This document shows positions 62,604 through 64,000 of a DNA stretch of 64,000 nt, piece after piece (position 1 is the first letter of the stretch; each line of letters begins with the position of its first letter). Both the position numbers and the translations under genes were made by a program. Origin of the DNA: Algoriphagus iocasae (GTDB lineage Bacteria; Bacteroidota; Bacteroidia; Cytophagales; Cyclobacteriaceae); the NCBI RefSeq assembly GCF_014206875.1, contig NZ_JACIJO010000004.1, positions 165,832 through 229,831 of the forward strand. Reading direction: 5' to 3'. The notes below the pieces were generated by a model that worked only from the letters and a program-made list of their open reading frames with translations, had not been told where the DNA came from and did no database searches.

Positions 62604-63837
62604 TGATTGTGATTAACTCACCTTTTTGAATCACATATTTCACTTTTCCTGTCAGCTCTTTTCCAAACCAAGGAGAGTTCGATGAATTGGATTTATTTGA
62701 AGCCCTATTGTAAACCCATTTAGCTGTTGGATCAAAGATAGTCCATGAATCACTTGATTCTCCAACAATTGAATTAGGTCCGGTCGTGATCTTTTGGATC
62801 AGCAAAGGCCAAGAAAGATCTTTCTCTAGAAGGACCAAAGCTGGTAAAAAGGTTTGCAATCCTGCCATACCAAATGAAGCCAGATCAAATTCCATGAATT
62901 TTGAATCATAGTCCTGCGGCTGGTGGTTAGAGACTATTGCATCTATTGTACCGTCTTTTAATCCTTCAATTAAAGCTTCTTTGTCTGATTCACTCCTAAA
63001 AGGAGGTTTCACCTTATAATTAGGATCAAAATCCATCAAATCATTATCAGTAAATAGTAATTGATAGATGGAAACATCACAAGTAATGTTTAATCCCTCA
63101 GCTTTACCTTTTCTGATTAAGTCAATACCTTTCCTAGTACTAACGGTTTGAAAATGGACTTTCCCTCCTGTGTATTTTAATATTTCAAGGTTTCTTTGGA
63201 TCGCTACGTCTTCTGCAAGACTTGGAATTCCTTTCATACCTAGCATGGTAGAATTCTCCCCTTCATGCATTTGACCAAATATTGCTAACAATGGATCATA
63301 GGCGTGGTCAAATAAAACCCCATCAAATTTCTGGAGATATTGAAGAATTTTCATGTACCGATCTCCATTTGAAAGAGTTTTTATTCCATCACCGAAAATG
63401 GAAACTCCTGACTGATGATGCATATCCAAAATTTCAGTCAGATCATCACCCTCCGTATTTTTTGTCACTGCTCCTTGGACAAGGATTTCAACTGGATATT
63501 TTTTGGCTTTGTTAATAATGAAATCCACTTCATTCTTACTCTGAATCACTGGTTCAGTATTGGGGAGAATTACTGCTTTAGAAAAACCACTTGCCATTAG
63601 AGACTCACAAAGTGATTCTACAGTTTCTTTATATTCCAACCCTGGTTCGCCTACCATACATCTCAAATCTACCCAGCCTTTAGAAGCCATCATTCCTGTG
63701 GCATCAATAACCTCAAATTGATCTGATTTGGAATCTTGGGTAGCTGGGGAAAAATTACCGGAATGGAAAATAAAATCCTGAGCTGTTTCAACTCCTTTAG
63801 GAGTTATAAACTTTAATCCTTTAAATAGAATGGACAT
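62596..63837 (-). CDS. Dihydroorotase homologue lacking metal ligands (pseudo-dihydroorotase)
   Basis: 413 residues from MSILFKGLKF; an in-frame ATG 30 bases upstream is less likely. The amidohydrolase fold of dihydroorotase is recognisable, but the first metal motif DxHxHxRxPG reads DLRCMVGEPG (residues 57-66): both histidines and the arginine are replaced (R59, M61, G63). HCED becomes HAYD, the HVST histidine becomes QTVST, and the catalytic TDHAPH becomes SNHQPQ. It should be inactive, like the pseudo-DHOases that hold aspartate transcarbamoylase together in other bacteria; that role is inference and no pyrB is near. First gene of the operon. Confidence 0.75.
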   Translation of the reverse strand: MSILFKGLKFITPKGVETAQDFIFHSGNFSPATQDSKSDQFEVIDATGMMASKGWVDLRCMVGEPGLEYKETVESLCESLMASGFSKAVILPNTEPVIQSKNEVDFIINKAKKYPVEILVQGAVTKNTEGDDLTEILDMHHQSGVSIFGDGIKTLSNGDRYMKILQYLQKFDGVLFDHAYDPLLAIFGQMHEGENSTMLGMKGIPSLAEDVAIQRNLEILKYTGGKVHFQTVSTRKGIDLIRKGKAEGLNITCDVSIYQLLFTDNDLMDFDPNYKVKPPFRSESDKEALIEGLKDGTIDAIVSNHQPQDYDSKFMEFDLASFGMAGLQTFLPALVLLEKDLSWPLLIQKITTGPNSIVGESSDSWTIFDPTAKWVYNRASNKSNSSNSPWFGKELTGKVKYVIQKGELITINE

Positions 63838-63906
63838 GAAATTTTCTTTGGTACAAAACTGCAACAATATTCTAAAAATGAAAAGTGAAAATGGATTGAG
63901 TTAAAC

Positions 63907-63934
63907 AAAAAAAAGCCAGCAGGATCTGCTGGCT
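63907..63934 (-). terminator. Rho-independent terminator after the rRNA operon
   Basis: AGCCAGCAG-GAT-CTGCTGGCT (63914-63934); on the minus strand seven to eight T's follow. It ends transcription of the 5S rRNA gene. Confidence 0.9.
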
Positions 63935-63942
63935 TGAATAAT

Positions 63943-64000
63943 GTGGCGGCGACCTACTCTCCCGGGTGTAACCCCAGTACCATCGGCGCTGCAGGGCTTA
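63943..64000 (-). rRNA. rrf: 5S ribosomal RNA, 3' end (partial)
   Basis: The reverse complement reads TAAGCCCTGCAGCGCCGATGGTA ... CCCGGGAGAGTAGGTCGCCGCC, the familiar 3' half of 5S rRNA. The 5' part and the rest of the rRNA operon lie beyond the right edge. The 3' end is placed near 63943. Confidence 0.93.

Overview
The window is a piece of chromosome from a Bacteroidota bacterium, most likely a marine or soil member of the Cytophagales (Cyclobacteriaceae / Algoriphagus-like). The signs are moderate A+T content, promoters of the TTTG-N19-TAnnTTTG type, typical Bacteroidota families (DUF4293, DUF4295, DUF4199, DUF5522, Wzi-like outer-membrane protein, BBP2-type porin beside Amt) and the gene order rpmB-rpmG-DUF4295-ftsY. 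The genus is inference. No insertion sequence, integrase, phage module, CRISPR array or tRNA was seen. The 3' end of a 5S rRNA gene lies at the right edge.

Layout. 0-3 kb, minus strand: retropepsin-like 'zinc protease' (partial), DNA polymerase III delta', a sugar-nucleotidyltransferase/left-handed beta-helix protein and L31 type B. 3-10.7 kb, plus strand: Wzi-like outer-membrane protein, MsbA-like ABC exporter, small membrane protein, lipoprotein sulfatase, YifB ATPase. 10.7-17.1 kb: MBL hydrolase plus PAS protein, exported MBL protein, cupin, cystathionine gamma-synthase/lyase, then an ECF sigma / anti-sigma / outer-membrane protein operon. 17.1-24.1 kb: DUF4293, truA, second ABC exporter, small envelope proteins, collagen-like lipoprotein, hemE, MOSC protein. 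24.1-31.7 kb: dnaK, a GroES-like protein, a repeat-bearing exported protein, porin, ammonium transporter, hemB.

The centrepiece is 32.9-51.3 kb on the minus strand: four adjacent genes coding 2209, 1074, 2172 and 641 residues, separated by 3, 5 and -4 bases. They form one translationally coupled operon of about 18.3 kb. None shows a Sec signal peptide, transmembrane helix or nucleotide-binding motif. The first has about 18 tandem beta-rich repeats of about 64 residues, with a visible four-repeat duplication, and a C-terminal part resembling DUF6603. The other three resemble, from memory, uncharacterised proteins that sit together in actinobacteria and cyanobacteria. This looks like a conserved multi-protein system of unknown function and is the best candidate for something undescribed. 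It converges on a MnmH-like gene that has lost its rhodanese active-site loop and whose last codons contain the operon's terminator.

51.5-64 kb: HAD phosphatase, ornithine aminotransferase, DUF5522, the rpmB-rpmG-DUF4295 group, ftsY, an SPFH / PH-like / ribbon-helix-helix operon, a TolC-family protein, a methyltransferase, and a minus-strand operon running from a dihydroorotase homologue without its metal ligands through two DUF4199 membrane proteins to two family-2 glycosyltransferases.
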